This document shows positions 15,665 through 24,065 of a stretch of 50,275 nt of DNA, piece after piece (the stretch's first letter is position 1; each line of letters begins with the position of its first letter). The notes under the pieces are model-generated. The model saw only the letters and a list, made by a program, of their open reading frames with translations, was not told the DNA's origin and did no database searches. This DNA is from Chloroflexota bacterium. GTDB taxonomy: Bacteria; Chloroflexota; Anaerolineae; Aggregatilineales; Phototrophicaceae. The position numbers and the translations under genes were made by a program. The stretch covers positions 1-50,275 of the forward strand of contig WTGB01000168.1 in NCBI GenBank assembly GCA_011523735.1, in the 5' to 3' direction.

Positions 15665-18058
15665 TTAGGTTATCGGCACCATGTGGATGACGGTGACGCC
15701 AGCGCCGCCTTCGTTCTGCAAGCCCTGCGTGACCTTGCTCACCAAGGCGTGATCCTTGAGATACATGCGCACGGCTTGCCGCAGGCGACCGGTGCCTTTG
15801 CCATGCACGATTTTGCCGAAAGGCAGGCCCGCATTGTATGCGGCGTTGATGTAACCGTCTAGGATTTCCAAGGCTTCTTCGACCCGCTGGCCCCGGATAT
15901 CCAGTTCCATGCCGGGCGATTTCGCTTGTGGCGGCGGGATATCGGCCGGCTCGTATTGGCGGACATGCCCCCGTTCGGCGGCTCGCCTTTCGCTGCGGTT
16001 GCGGCGGCGCATATCGCTGTACTTGGCGCGGACGCGCAGCGAGCCGACCTGCACCTGCGCGGCTTTTCCATCCAGCTCGACGATGACGCCCTCGGCATTC
16101 AGCGTATCGAGGAAGACGGTATCGCCGACCCGCGGCAACCAGTCGACATCGTCCAACTGCTGAACCTCTTCGGCGTCATCAAGCGGAGCTTTGGTCCAAC
16201 TCGCCATTTTGTCGGCGGCGGCTTTGAGCGCGTTGAGTGTCTCGGCCGGCATGCCCGCTGAGCGCAATTCGTTGCGCATCTTGCGCAATTGCTTGTTGAA
16301 ATCGGCTAGGTCTTCTTCGGCGTGGCGGCGGGCCGCGCGGATGACATCGCGGCGTTCATCTTCGATATTATCCAGGCGGGCTTGCAGGTCGTCCCGCTGC
16401 GCTGTCAGTTGCTCGCGCAGGAAGACGACTTCTTCCTGCTGCACACGGGTTTCGGCGCGGGTGCGCTGTATTTCATCCAGCAGGTCATCGGCGGCCAAAT
16501 CTTCGGTGGCGACCAGGCTCCGGGCATCGGCCACGATCGCTTGGCCAAGCCCGAGCCGCTCGGCGATGGCCAGGGCATTGGAACGGCCCGGCAAGCCGAC
16601 GATCAGACGGTAGGTGGGCCGCAGCGTTTCCAGGTCAAATTCGACACTGGCATTCCGTACGCCGCTTGTCTCCACGCCATAAACTTTCAGTTCGGGATGA
16701 TGAGTAGTGACCATGGTCGTGACGCCGCGGTTCTTGAAATTGTTGAGCAGAGCGCGAGCCAATGCCGAGCCTTCGGTCGGGTCAGTGCCGGCGCCGACTT
16801 CATCGAGGATCACCAGCGAGCGGCTGTCGGCTTGGGCGAGGATGTCTATGATGTTCGTCATGTGCGAGGAGAAGGTTGACAGCGATTGCTCGATGCTCTG
16901 TTCGTCGCCGATATCGGCGAAGAGACCTTGAAACACCGAAAGCTCGGCGCCGTCAGCCGGTATATGCAAGCCGCATTGCGCCATCAGGATCATCAAACCG
17001 ACGGTTTTCAGGGCGACGGTCTTCCCGCCGGTGTTGGGACCCGTCACCACCAGGACCCAGCAGTCCTCATCAAAGTGAAGATCGAGTGGCACGACGTCTT
17101 CTTTGAGCAGGGGATGGCGCGCCGCTCGCAGGTTTATGGCTGTGCCGGGATGCGGCGGATTCGGCTGGATGGCGACCAGCTTGGGTTGAATGCAGTCATG
17201 ATCCAGGGCGTAGCGCGCTTTGGCAAAAGTGAGATCGAGATAGCCGAGCAGCTGCACCGTGCGGACGATGCGCTCGCATTCCCCGGCGACTTCTTCGGTG
17301 AGGTCGGCGAGGATGCGGCGGATTTCTTTTTCTTCTTCGATTTGCAGTTCACGCCACTTGTTATTGAGCTCGACCGTCTCCAGCGGCTCGATGAAGATAG
17401 TGGCGCCCGAAGCGGAGGAATCATGCATGATGCCTTTGATCTTGCCTTTATGCTCGGCTTTGAGCGGGATGACGTAACGGTCCCGGCGCATGGTGACGAT
17501 GGCTTCTTGCAGCTTGTCTTGATTGGCTTTGTTGGTGACGATGCGATTCAGCTTGTTTTGCAGGCGCTCGAAAGCGACTTTAAGATCCCGCCGGATGATC
17601 GCCAGGCGGGCGCTGGCGCTGTCTTTGATCTCGGCGTTGTCATCGACCGCCTTCTCGATGGAGTTTTGCAGTTCGAGGCAATCTTCGATTTCTTTCGCCA
17701 GCTCGGCCAGGAGCGGGAATGAGGCTTGCATGCGCCCCAGCGTGCGCTTGAGCGTAGTGCCGCGGCGGAGCGTATAGCGGATATCCAGCAGGATGCTCGG
17801 CTCGACGATGACGCCCCGCAATGATTTGACGACCGGGTCGCGCACATCGCGGGCGCCGCGCAGTGTGATATTGGAGCGCTCTTCCAGCAGGGCGACGGCT
17901 TCGGCGGTTTCCCGCTGCCAGAGCTGTACCTCTTCCAGTTCGGTCGATGGATAAAGCTCGATGGCAAATTCTTCGCCGGCGCCGAAAGTGGTGTAGCCCG
18001 AAAGGTCTTGCAAGATCTTGTGCAATTCCAGCGTGGCTAGCGTCTTTTCGCTGATCAT
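15665..18058 (-). CDS. mutS2: Endonuclease MutS2 / ribosome-collision rescue factor
   Basis: MutS2 proteins suppress homologous recombination in some bacteria and split collided ribosomes in others. In the 797-residue product (from ATG 18058) the MutS core and clamp regions come first. The ATPase has Walker A VVTGPNTGGKTVALKTVGL, Walker B LVILDEVGAGTDPTEGSAL and the conserved TTHHPELK. A coiled-coil region follows (about 500-610). The C-terminus is an Smr domain with LDIRG and GKIVHGKGTGRLR. ATG 18058 (MISEKTL) matches the usual family start; ATG 18085 would add nine residues. Confidence 0.96.
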   Translation of the reverse strand: MISEKTLATLELHKILQDLSGYTTFGAGEEFAIELYPSTELEEVQLWQRETAEAVALLEERSNITLRGARDVRDPVVKSLRGVIVEPSILLDIRYTLRRGTTLKRTLGRMQASFPLLAELAKEIEDCLELQNSIEKAVDDNAEIKDSASARLAIIRRDLKVAFERLQNKLNRIVTNKANQDKLQEAIVTMRRDRYVIPLKAEHKGKIKGIMHDSSASGATIFIEPLETVELNNKWRELQIEEEKEIRRILADLTEEVAGECERIVRTVQLLGYLDLTFAKARYALDHDCIQPKLVAIQPNPPHPGTAINLRAARHPLLKEDVVPLDLHFDEDCWVLVVTGPNTGGKTVALKTVGLMILMAQCGLHIPADGAELSVFQGLFADIGDEQSIEQSLSTFSSHMTNIIDILAQADSRSLVILDEVGAGTDPTEGSALARALLNNFKNRGVTTMVTTHHPELKVYGVETSGVRNASVEFDLETLRPTYRLIVGLPGRSNALAIAERLGLGQAIVADARSLVATEDLAADDLLDEIQRTRAETRVQQEEVVFLREQLTAQRDDLQARLDNIEDERRDVIRAARRHAEEDLADFNKQLRKMRNELRSAGMPAETLNALKAAADKMASWTKAPLDDAEEVQQLDDVDWLPRVGDTVFLDTLNAEGVIVELDGKAAQVQVGSLRVRAKYSDMRRRNRSERRAAERGHVRQYEPADIPPPQAKSPGMELDIRGQRVEEALEILDGYINAAYNAGLPFGKIVHGKGTGRLRQAVRMYLKDHALVSKVTQGLQNEGGAGVTVIHMVPIT

Positions 18059-18137
18059 CAGAATCTGTTCTCGCTGGCAATCCATAACCGCGTCCGGTCG
18101 GGAGCGCCTGCCATTGTAGGCTAAGGCGAGGACCTGC

Positions 18138-18920
18138 TCAAGTGGCGATGCCTAGCTCGCGCAGGCGGTCAATAACGCGGATGAGATATTGCGTCTCGGC
18201 GTAGCGTTGCCGGGTCCCATAGTGCATGTCGGATGGGAAGTCCGCGTCCTGCGCTGGCGAGGGATGGGCGATGATTTCTACTGCGCCCGTCAAACGGGCG
18301 ATGCGCGCGCAATAGTCCTCAACCGAAAGCGACATGCAGGCTTGAATCGCGCTGACGTAATCCGGCATCGTGAATTTGGCATGTCGGAGTTCTCTTTGTC
18401 GGCGCAGGAGAAAATTGTGCGCTGAGACCGAGGCGCGAAAATCGTGACTGCGCACCCAGTCGACGGCGTATCGCTCAGCCAGCTCATGCACGATGCGACG
18501 GAGCAGCGGTATGGCGTGGAAGTGGTGATGCGTGGAAATATGCCGCGGCTGAATGCCCAAATCGGTAAAGCGGCGCAACTGCGCATTGAGCTCTTGTCGA
18601 ATCCAGTTGACCGTCCCGGCGCTGAAGAAATGGGAGCGTATGTACAAGCTGAGATTGCTCCGAAAGCTGAAGTCCTCGTTCAGCAGATGCGGATGGTGGA
18701 CCCCATGCGCGGTCACCGGATGGCCATCGGTCAATGAGAGATGAATGCCCAGGTCAAGATCGGGGCAACCGCGATACAGCTCCAGCGCATGACAGTGCGC
18801 CGGGAAGTTGGTCATGACGCTGGCGGCGCTGATATAACCCTGCTGGTGCAAGTCGTAGACGGTCTGGTTGATGCCCTCGGTTAGGCCGCAGTCGTCGGCG
18901 GTGATGATCAGCTTGGGCAT
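18138..18920 (-). CDS. ChbG/HpnK-family carbohydrate deacetylase (YdjC-like)
   Basis: Members of this family remove an acetyl group from N-acetylated sugars using a divalent metal; ChbG acts on chito-oligosaccharides and HpnK on a hopanoid. The 260-residue protein starts with the signature LIITADDCGLTEGINQTVYD, where the Asp pair begins the metal site. His residues follow in LGIHLSLTDGHPVT and STHHHFHAIP, and a catalytic-like His appears in EIIAHPSP. Its start lies inside the end of the phosphatase gene (13-nt overlap), so the two are probably translated together. The substrate is unknown. Confidence 0.88.
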   Translation of the reverse strand: MPKLIITADDCGLTEGINQTVYDLHQQGYISAASVMTNFPAHCHALELYRGCPDLDLGIHLSLTDGHPVTAHGVHHPHLLNEDFSFRSNLSLYIRSHFFSAGTVNWIRQELNAQLRRFTDLGIQPRHISTHHHFHAIPLLRRIVHELAERYAVDWVRSHDFRASVSAHNFLLRRQRELRHAKFTMPDYVSAIQACMSLSVEDYCARIARLTGAVEIIAHPSPAQDADFPSDMHYGTRQRYAETQYLIRVIDRLRELGIAT

Positions 18921-19495
18921 GGGTCTGCGTCGGGGCGATTCGCCCAGGCGGCCGCGAATTCATCCAGGACGCGCTTCTGCTTATTGGTCAGGTTGATGAA
19001 TGGGCGGACCTTCCTGATGCGCTTGAGAGCCTGCTCTGGCGAGTCGCCAGTGGCGATCAGGTAGGCAGCGGTCATGGTCGGGGCGCGTCCACAACCGACG
19101 GCGCAATGGATGTAGACTTTGCCGCCGCCTGCGATCTCCGCGTTGATAAAATCGACGCCGCGCATCAAGTCATCAAGGCCGGGCGGGGTGTTATCGGTCG
19201 TCGCCAATTGCAGGTGACGTTCGCCAGCGATGCCTTTTTCGAGGTCGCTGTGTTCTTTCCGCATGTTGACGATGGCGGTGATGCCATAATCAAGCAGGCG
19301 CTGATAGCCCTTCTTGTAATAATGTTGCCCCCCCAGCATGAGACTAGGACCGACTTCGCTCAACTCCCGGATCGGCGAGCCAAGCACGCGCCGGTGCGCG
19401 ACATCGACCCAGCGCAGGGCAATGGCGCGGGGACCGGTGGTCAAATGGCTGCGCAGTCTTTTGAGGGGATGGGGCGCTTTGGGCTCAATGCTCAT
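18908..19495 (-). CDS. Dual-specificity protein phosphatase family
   Basis: A 195-residue cysteine-dependent phosphatase. The P-loop is VYIHCAVGCGRAPTMTAAYL with His130, nucleophile Cys131 and Arg137 in the HCx5R pattern; a general-acid Asp is likely in the TTDNTPPGLDDL loop near residue 101. The N-terminal 50 residues are basic and look non-catalytic. The start is supported by a -10 box that would produce a leaderless mRNA. Substrate could be a phosphoprotein or a phosphorylated lipid or sugar; the overlap with a carbohydrate deacetylase hints at the latter. Confidence 0.87.
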   Translation of the reverse strand: MSIEPKAPHPLKRLRSHLTTGPRAIALRWVDVAHRRVLGSPIRELSEVGPSLMLGGQHYYKKGYQRLLDYGITAIVNMRKEHSDLEKGIAGERHLQLATTDNTPPGLDDLMRGVDFINAEIAGGGKVYIHCAVGCGRAPTMTAAYLIATGDSPEQALKRIRKVRPFINLTNKQKRVLDEFAAAWANRPDADPCPS

Positions 19496-19501
19496 GCCGG
19501 C

Positions 19502-19510
19502 ATTATAGCA
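19502..19510 (-). promoter_or_regulatory. Extended -10 promoter, probably leaderless, for the phosphatase gene
   Basis: On the minus strand TGC then TATAAT (19507-19502), a perfect -10 box with extension. Only six bases separate it from the ATG at 19495, so the transcript would begin at the start codon. No Shine-Dalgarno would be transcribed. Confidence 0.55.
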
Positions 19511-19607
19511 CAGGCTTGGGCGCTATCTGATTAACATATCATGCTCGCAAGGAACGGGAGCTTGTGCTAAGTTATGAGACGCTCTTTTTCGATGAAAGGA
19601 CAAGCTT

Positions 19608-20156
19608 ATGTCGCCACTTGAGCAGGCGGCCGAATATGCCGCGCCTGTCTTGCGCCATCCCATAATCCTCCGGATCCGGCGTAACCACGGCCTGGAACAT
19701 GCCACGATCCATATCCTGAATCGGCAGCGCTACCAGCTTTCCGGGCGCAGCAGCGAAACCGGATTTGTCCTCTTGGGCGAGGCGCCGACGGAGCAAGTCG
19801 AGAGCGCCGTGCGGGAGGCGCTGCAGCGCATGAAGGCGGGCGAACACAAACTTGCGCTGCATCCCAATTGCGGCACCAACCTGGTGACTGCCGGATTCCT
19901 GACCACGGCGCTGGCTTTTTTCGGTTTTGCCGGCCGCCGGTGGCGCAGCGCCTGGGAGCGCTTCCCGACTGTGATGATATTTATGATGGCGGGGATTCTG
20001 CTGTCCAAGCCCCTGGGTCTAAGCTTGCAGCGGCATTTCACGACCGAGGGCGATCTCGGCGATATGGAGCTGGTCAGCGTCACCCGCGAGACGGTCAACC
20101 TGCCGCTCAAGGACCAGCAACTGACAATGCACCGCATCATTACGACGCAAGGCTAG
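19608..20156 (+). CDS. DUF6391-type membrane protein, unknown function
   Basis: A 182-residue protein with the motif HPIILRIRRNHGLEHATIHI near residues 17-36, which I associate with DUF6391, a family in Cyanobacteria and Chloroflexota. A soluble region (about 40-85) contains HPNCGTNLV, followed by two hydrophobic helices (about 88-108 and 117-137) and a short polar tail. A Shine-Dalgarno AAAGGA lies seven bases before ATG. The conserved His-rich motif could bind metal, but no function is known to me. holA starts seven bases after its stop. Confidence 0.7.
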   Translation: MSPLEQAAEYAAPVLRHPIILRIRRNHGLEHATIHILNRQRYQLSGRSSETGFVLLGEAPTEQVESAVREALQRMKAGEHKLALHPNCGTNLVTAGFLTTALAFFGFAGRRWRSAWERFPTVMIFMMAGILLSKPLGLSLQRHFTTEGDLGDMELVSVTRETVNLPLKDQQLTMHRIITTQG

Positions 20157-20162
20157 TATGGT

Positions 20163-21161
20163 ATGGGCACGACGCCGCAATTCTACATTTTCCACGGCGA
20201 TGATCTCATCCGGCGCGGCGAGGCATTGGCGCGGATGCGGCGCTCGATGGGCGAAGATGGCGATCTTAACCGCTCGGAATTTGACGGCGCGGCGACGCCC
20301 GTTCCCGAAGTGCTGGCGGCCGCCAAGTCCCTGCCCTTTTTGGCGGACAAACGCCTGGTCATCGTCCGCGGTTTGATCCGCCACATCACGCGCAAAGGCG
20401 CCGGGCAAGCGGGCAAGCTGGCGGCCGATCGCCTGATCGAGGAATTGCCCGGGCTGCCAGCTTATGCCCGGCTCGTGCTGGTGGAAGATGATACGCTGCC
20501 CGCTGGCAACCGCGTGCTCAAGGCGGCGCGGACGCTGCCAAACGGCTACATCGGCGAGTTCAAGAAACCGCCGAATCTGACGCGCTGGATCATGCAGCGG
20601 GCGGCAGACGAATACGACGCCGAGATTACGTCACGCGCTGCCAACGCGATCGCCGATGTCGTCAATGGCGATCTGCTGCGCGCCGACAACGAACTGTTTA
20701 AGCTGGCGACCTATGTCAATGGCGAGGCGCCCATCAGCGAGCAAGATGTCGCGGCTCTGACGCCTTATGTGCCCGAGGCGAATGTCTTCGAGATGGTCGA
20801 CGCCCTGGCAAATGGCGATGGCAAACGAGCGCTAGAACTCATTCAGCAGTCCTTGCATGATAATCCGCGCGACCCCGGTTTTGGTCTGTTTGGGTTGATC
20901 GTGCGGCAATTCCGTTTGCTGCTGATGACCCGCGATCACCTGGATCAGGGCGGCGCAGCGCAAGCTCAGGCTATTGCGGAAGCGGTCGGCGCGCACCGAT
21001 ACACAGCCGGGAAACTGGCGGCGCAGGCGCGGCGCTTCCAAGCGGAGCAATTAGATGCGATACTCAAACGCTTGCAGCGCTATGACCAGGATATCAAGAC
21101 CGGCCGGATTCAGCCGCGCTTGGCGCTCGACCTGCTGGTGACCAGCCTCGCCCGCGAATGA
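20163..21161 (+). CDS. holA: DNA polymerase III subunit delta
   Basis: The delta subunit of the clamp loader opens the sliding clamp ring. The 332-residue length is normal. The start TPQFYIFHGDDLIRRGEALA matches the family N-terminus (strand, then H/YGxD/E). The region around PEANVFEMVDALANGDGKRALEL and FGLFGLIVRQFRLLL matches the conserved helical domains. Like other delta subunits it lacks a Walker A loop. It is probably co-transcribed with the DUF6391 gene upstream and possibly with the Mrr-like pair downstream (35 nt to the nearest start). Confidence 0.92.
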   Translation: MGTTPQFYIFHGDDLIRRGEALARMRRSMGEDGDLNRSEFDGAATPVPEVLAAAKSLPFLADKRLVIVRGLIRHITRKGAGQAGKLAADRLIEELPGLPAYARLVLVEDDTLPAGNRVLKAARTLPNGYIGEFKKPPNLTRWIMQRAADEYDAEITSRAANAIADVVNGDLLRADNELFKLATYVNGEAPISEQDVAALTPYVPEANVFEMVDALANGDGKRALELIQQSLHDNPRDPGFGLFGLIVRQFRLLLMTRDHLDQGGAAQAQAIAEAVGAHRYTAGKLAAQARRFQAEQLDAILKRLQRYDQDIKTGRIQPRLALDLLVTSLARE

Positions 21162-21196
21162 AACATGATAGTACATAGGAAATGAGGAAAATTGTG

Positions 21197-21769
21197 ATGA
21201 ACGACCAGGACGGACAGCAAATGGAGATTATCGAAGCGACGGAAGAAGCACAGCAAGATATCATGACTGCGCCAGTCGACCCGCAAGAATTGCTCGAAAG
21301 CATCCTGCGCTGGCGCGATGAACTGACGGATGTATTGGAGCAGATGCCGACCGAGGCTTTTGAACGCCTGATCCTGCGGGTGCTGGGCAAGGACGGCGTC
21401 AGCGATATCGATGTCAGCCACGCCAAGGACACGATCGAGGGCATGGGCGTTTTTGGCGGCGGCGGCTTCTTGTCCTTTCGCGTCTCCTTCCGCTGCATCC
21501 GCGGCGGCGGGCGAATCAGTTCGGCGCAGGTCGATGATTTTCGGCGCGGCGTGATGGTCGGCCGGGCGGACAAGGGCTTGCTGATCACGACGGGAAGATT
21601 CACGCAGGAGGCGGTCTTGAAAGCGGCCAATGAGCGCGCTCCGGAGATCCGGCTGATCGATGGCGAGGAGTTGGTCGGGAAGTTGAAGGAGCTGTCGCTG
21701 GGCGTGCGGACGGAGCAGGTGGTTGTCGAGAGGGTGATTATTGAGCGGGATTGGTTTGGGGGAGTGTAG
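21197..21769 (+). CDS. Mrr-like restriction endonuclease homologue, catalytic residues lost
   Basis: A 190-residue relative of the Mrr catalytic domain, clearly paralogous to the next gene. They share WRDELTDVLEQMPTEAFERL, GGFLSFRVSFRC, the ADKGLLITTGRFT block and KLKELSLGVRTEQ. The active site is damaged: the GDGGID segment of the partner is shortened to DTIE, turning the key Asp into Glu81, and QCKR becomes RCIR, so the catalytic Lys is Ile101. The N-terminal winged-helix domain is absent. ATG 21197 has GAGGAAA six bases upstream; ATG 21182 is in frame but spaced poorly. It is likely a non-cutting partner or regulator. Confidence 0.85.
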   Translation: MNDQDGQQMEIIEATEEAQQDIMTAPVDPQELLESILRWRDELTDVLEQMPTEAFERLILRVLGKDGVSDIDVSHAKDTIEGMGVFGGGGFLSFRVSFRCIRGGGRISSAQVDDFRRGVMVGRADKGLLITTGRFTQEAVLKAANERAPEIRLIDGEELVGKLKELSLGVRTEQVVVERVIIERDWFGGV

Positions 21770-21770
21770 C

Positions 21771-22667
21771 GTGGATAGTGACCGATCCATCAACAAAGTT
21801 TCATATCAGCAATTGTATGATGGTACGTTGCAGGCACTCCACAAGCTGGGTGGCTCCGCGACAATTCACGAGATTCACGATGAAGTTGTAACCAGCCTGC
21901 GGCTCACCGAGGAAGAGATTGCCTTGCCGCATGGACCCCGGCCGAATAGTCCGACTGATATCAAATATCGTCTTGGTTGGGTTCGCACTTGGCTAAAACG
22001 CTATGGCTTGCTTGAAAACTCTCGCAAGGGCGTTTGGTCGCTCACGGTCGAGGGGCGTGGCATAACCGAAGTTGATCGCAAGGAAGTTGATCGCGTCGTC
22101 AGTGAGCAAATAAAGCAAGAAAAAGAATCCAAAAAGAAGTCAGCCCTTTTGACATACGACGCAGAAAACTTGATCGAAATCGATGAATCTGCTGGCGACG
22201 AGTCCTGGCGAGAACAGCTTTATACCGTACTTTCGGAAATAGATCCATCTGCGTTCGAGCGACTGTTCCAGCGGATTCTGCGAGAAAGCGGCTTTACTCA
22301 GGTCGAGGTTACCGGACGCAGCGGCGATGGCGGCATTGATGGAATCGGCGTCATGCGAATCGGCGGATTCTTATCGTTCAAGGTGCTGTTTCAATGCAAA
22401 CGGTGGCAAGGATCAGTCAGCGCAAGCACAGTAAGGGATTTCCGCGGCGCAATGATGGGCCGTACTGATAAGGGGCTGATAGTCACCACTGGCGCTTTCA
22501 CCCCCGCCGCGAAGCAAGAAGCCACGCGAGACGGCGCGCCCGAAATAGATCTCGTTGATGGGGAGCAGCTAGTTGATACACTAAAGGAACTATCTTTGGG
22601 CGTAGAGACGAAAGAAGTCGTAATCGAAGAGGTCACGATAAATCCCGACTTCTTCGCTAACATCTAA
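21771..22667 (+). CDS. Mrr-family restriction endonuclease (winged helix + nuclease)
   Basis: A 298-residue type IV-like restriction enzyme. Residues 11-97 are the Mrr N-terminal winged-helix DNA-binding domain (YQQLYDGTLQALHKLGGSAT to WSLTVEGRG). A charged linker (about 100-140) leads to the PD-(D/E)xK nuclease with GDGGID (Asp190) and QCKRW (Gln208, Lys210) intact. GTG 21771 is chosen because GGGGGAG stands six bases upstream and it follows the previous stop by one base; the TTG at 21741 would overlap the previous gene. Mrr proteins usually cut modified foreign DNA. No methyltransferase gene is adjacent. Confidence 0.9.
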   Translation: MDSDRSINKVSYQQLYDGTLQALHKLGGSATIHEIHDEVVTSLRLTEEEIALPHGPRPNSPTDIKYRLGWVRTWLKRYGLLENSRKGVWSLTVEGRGITEVDRKEVDRVVSEQIKQEKESKKKSALLTYDAENLIEIDESAGDESWREQLYTVLSEIDPSAFERLFQRILRESGFTQVEVTGRSGDGGIDGIGVMRIGGFLSFKVLFQCKRWQGSVSASTVRDFRGAMMGRTDKGLIVTTGAFTPAAKQEATRDGAPEIDLVDGEQLVDTLKELSLGVETKEVVIEEVTINPDFFANI

Positions 22668-22671
22668 GCCC

Positions 22672-23214
22672 TCACTTCAACCGCCACGGAACCCCCGCCA
22701 CCAGCAGCAGCAGCTCATCCGCCGCTTCCGCCATTCGCTGATTCGCCCGACCCAGCATATCCCGATACAGCAGCCCCAGCCGCGTCGGCGGCACGACGCC
22801 CATCCCTACCTCGTTGCTCACCACCAGCCAACTCGCATCGGAACCGGCGTAGACATCCAGCAGGCATTCGACTTCTCGCAGGACAGCAGCATTCGCCTCG
22901 GTTTGAGTCACGCTCTCCGGCAGTCTGAGCAGGATATTGCTCGTCAGAAGCGTCAGGCAATCGAGCAGCAGCGCATCGTGCTCATAGCCGCATGCGGCGA
23001 TCTGCTCGGCGGTATCGTGTGGCGCTTCGAGCGTATGCCAATGCTTCGGGCGCCCCTTTTGATGCTCGGCGATGCGCCCCCGCATATCCGCGTCATGCCC
23101 CTCGGCTGTGGCGACGAAGAGCACGCGCTCGGCATGGCTCCGCGCCCAATTTTCGGCATAGCGACTCTTGCCGCTGCGCGCGCCGCCGAGCAGAAATATC
23201 AGCCGCCTAGCCAT
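22672..23214 (-). CDS. cobU: Adenosylcobinamide kinase / cobinamide-phosphate guanylyltransferase
   Basis: CobU phosphorylates adenosylcobinamide and transfers GMP to it in late cobalamin assembly or salvage. The 180-residue protein begins RLIFLLGGARSGKSRYAE, with the P-loop GGARSGKS at 10-17. It continues with FVATAEGHDADMRGRIAEHQ, WHTLEAP, and the LLLDCLTLLTSN and VSNEVGMGVVP blocks. The start overlaps the end of cobS by eight bases. It is convergent with the Mrr gene, four bases apart. Confidence 0.94.
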   Translation of the reverse strand: MARRLIFLLGGARSGKSRYAENWARSHAERVLFVATAEGHDADMRGRIAEHQKGRPKHWHTLEAPHDTAEQIAACGYEHDALLLDCLTLLTSNILLRLPESVTQTEANAAVLREVECLLDVYAGSDASWLVVSNEVGMGVVPPTRLGLLYRDMLGRANQRMAEAADELLLLVAGVPWRLK

Positions 23215-23917
23215 GAATCACAGCCAGCGCCAGCAGGCAGAGCAATTCGCTCAACTCGCATATCGCGCCATAGATATCGCCGCTGATGCCGCCGCCGAGC
23301 CGTCTCGCCGCCCAATGCCCAAACAACATCGTGAAGCAGTAGACGCATAGCCAGAGGGCGACGATTTCTACGGTCGTGACCAGCAGGGTCACAGTGCCGC
23401 AAGCGATGAGGACTTGCCATGTGCCTAATCCCTGGCGGAAGCGCGCGCCCAGTCCCTCACCGCCCACATAAGGAAAATAGTATGCCGCCCAGACCATCGC
23501 CCAACGCCCCAGCACCGGTGACAAAATCAACATTTCAATCGGGACGGCTCGTATCGCCAGCCATTTGCCGAGCAGCAGGAGGCTCAAGCCAACGACCGCC
23601 CAGATGCCCGCCCGCGGATCTCGCATGATTCGGCGGCGTTCTTCCGGCGCGACGCTCGCCAGTAAGCCGTCACAGCAGTCGCCGAAGCCGTCCAGATGCA
23701 GCCCGCCAGTGATGATGACCCAAGCGAGCAGGATGAGAAAAGCGCTGAGATCGCGGTCAAATGACGAAAAATGCGCAATAGCGACCAAAGCGGCGCCGAT
23801 GAACAAGCCGACCAGCGGAAACCAGGCGACGGACCAGCCCGGCTTGCGGCCGGCCGGCGCGCCAAGCGGCAGGATAGTCAAGAAAGAAAATGCCGATCGA
23901 ATATCGTCTAGCATCAA
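23207..23917 (-). CDS. cobS: Adenosylcobinamide-GDP ribazoletransferase (cobalamin synthase)
   Basis: CobS joins adenosylcobinamide-GDP to alpha-ribazole (or its phosphate) to complete the B12 nucleotide loop; it is an integral membrane enzyme. The 236-residue product has about six hydrophobic segments. It has the family motif GGLHLDGFGDCCDGLLA near 91-107, whose aspartates bind Mg, followed by RRRIMRDPRAGIWAV. It is the first gene of a two-gene unit with cobU. No other cobalamin gene is in the window, and I see no convincing B12 riboswitch upstream. Confidence 0.93.
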   Translation of the reverse strand: MMLDDIRSAFSFLTILPLGAPAGRKPGWSVAWFPLVGLFIGAALVAIAHFSSFDRDLSAFLILLAWVIITGGLHLDGFGDCCDGLLASVAPEERRRIMRDPRAGIWAVVGLSLLLLGKWLAIRAVPIEMLILSPVLGRWAMVWAAYYFPYVGGEGLGARFRQGLGTWQVLIACGTVTLLVTTVEIVALWLCVYCFTMLFGHWAARRLGGGISGDIYGAICELSELLCLLALAVIHG

Positions 23918-24021
23918 GGCCTCTATCAGTTGAGCCTTTCGATATCAGTCTAGCGAAAAGCGAGGCGCGGGCAAAGCGCGGAATCGCAGTGGTGAATCTC
24001 GCAGCATTTGATCCCGGCGTC

Positions 24022-24030
24022 TGCTATACT
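24022..24030 (+). promoter_or_regulatory. Extended -10 promoter of the DUF1697 gene
   Basis: TGCTATACT, with TATACT at 24025-24030. The predicted start near 24037 leaves a leader of about 29 nt containing the Shine-Dalgarno GAGGAG (24053-24058). No good -35 box. Confidence 0.5.
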
Positions 24031-24065
24031 ATTGCCCTTGGCTCAGCATTGTGAGGAGCGCCACC

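Noticed and set aside
23918..24050. Cobalamin riboswitch before cobS
   Set aside because: Only a partial B12-box-like ACCACTG is seen on the minus strand; the other conserved boxes and the length of the aptamer are missing.
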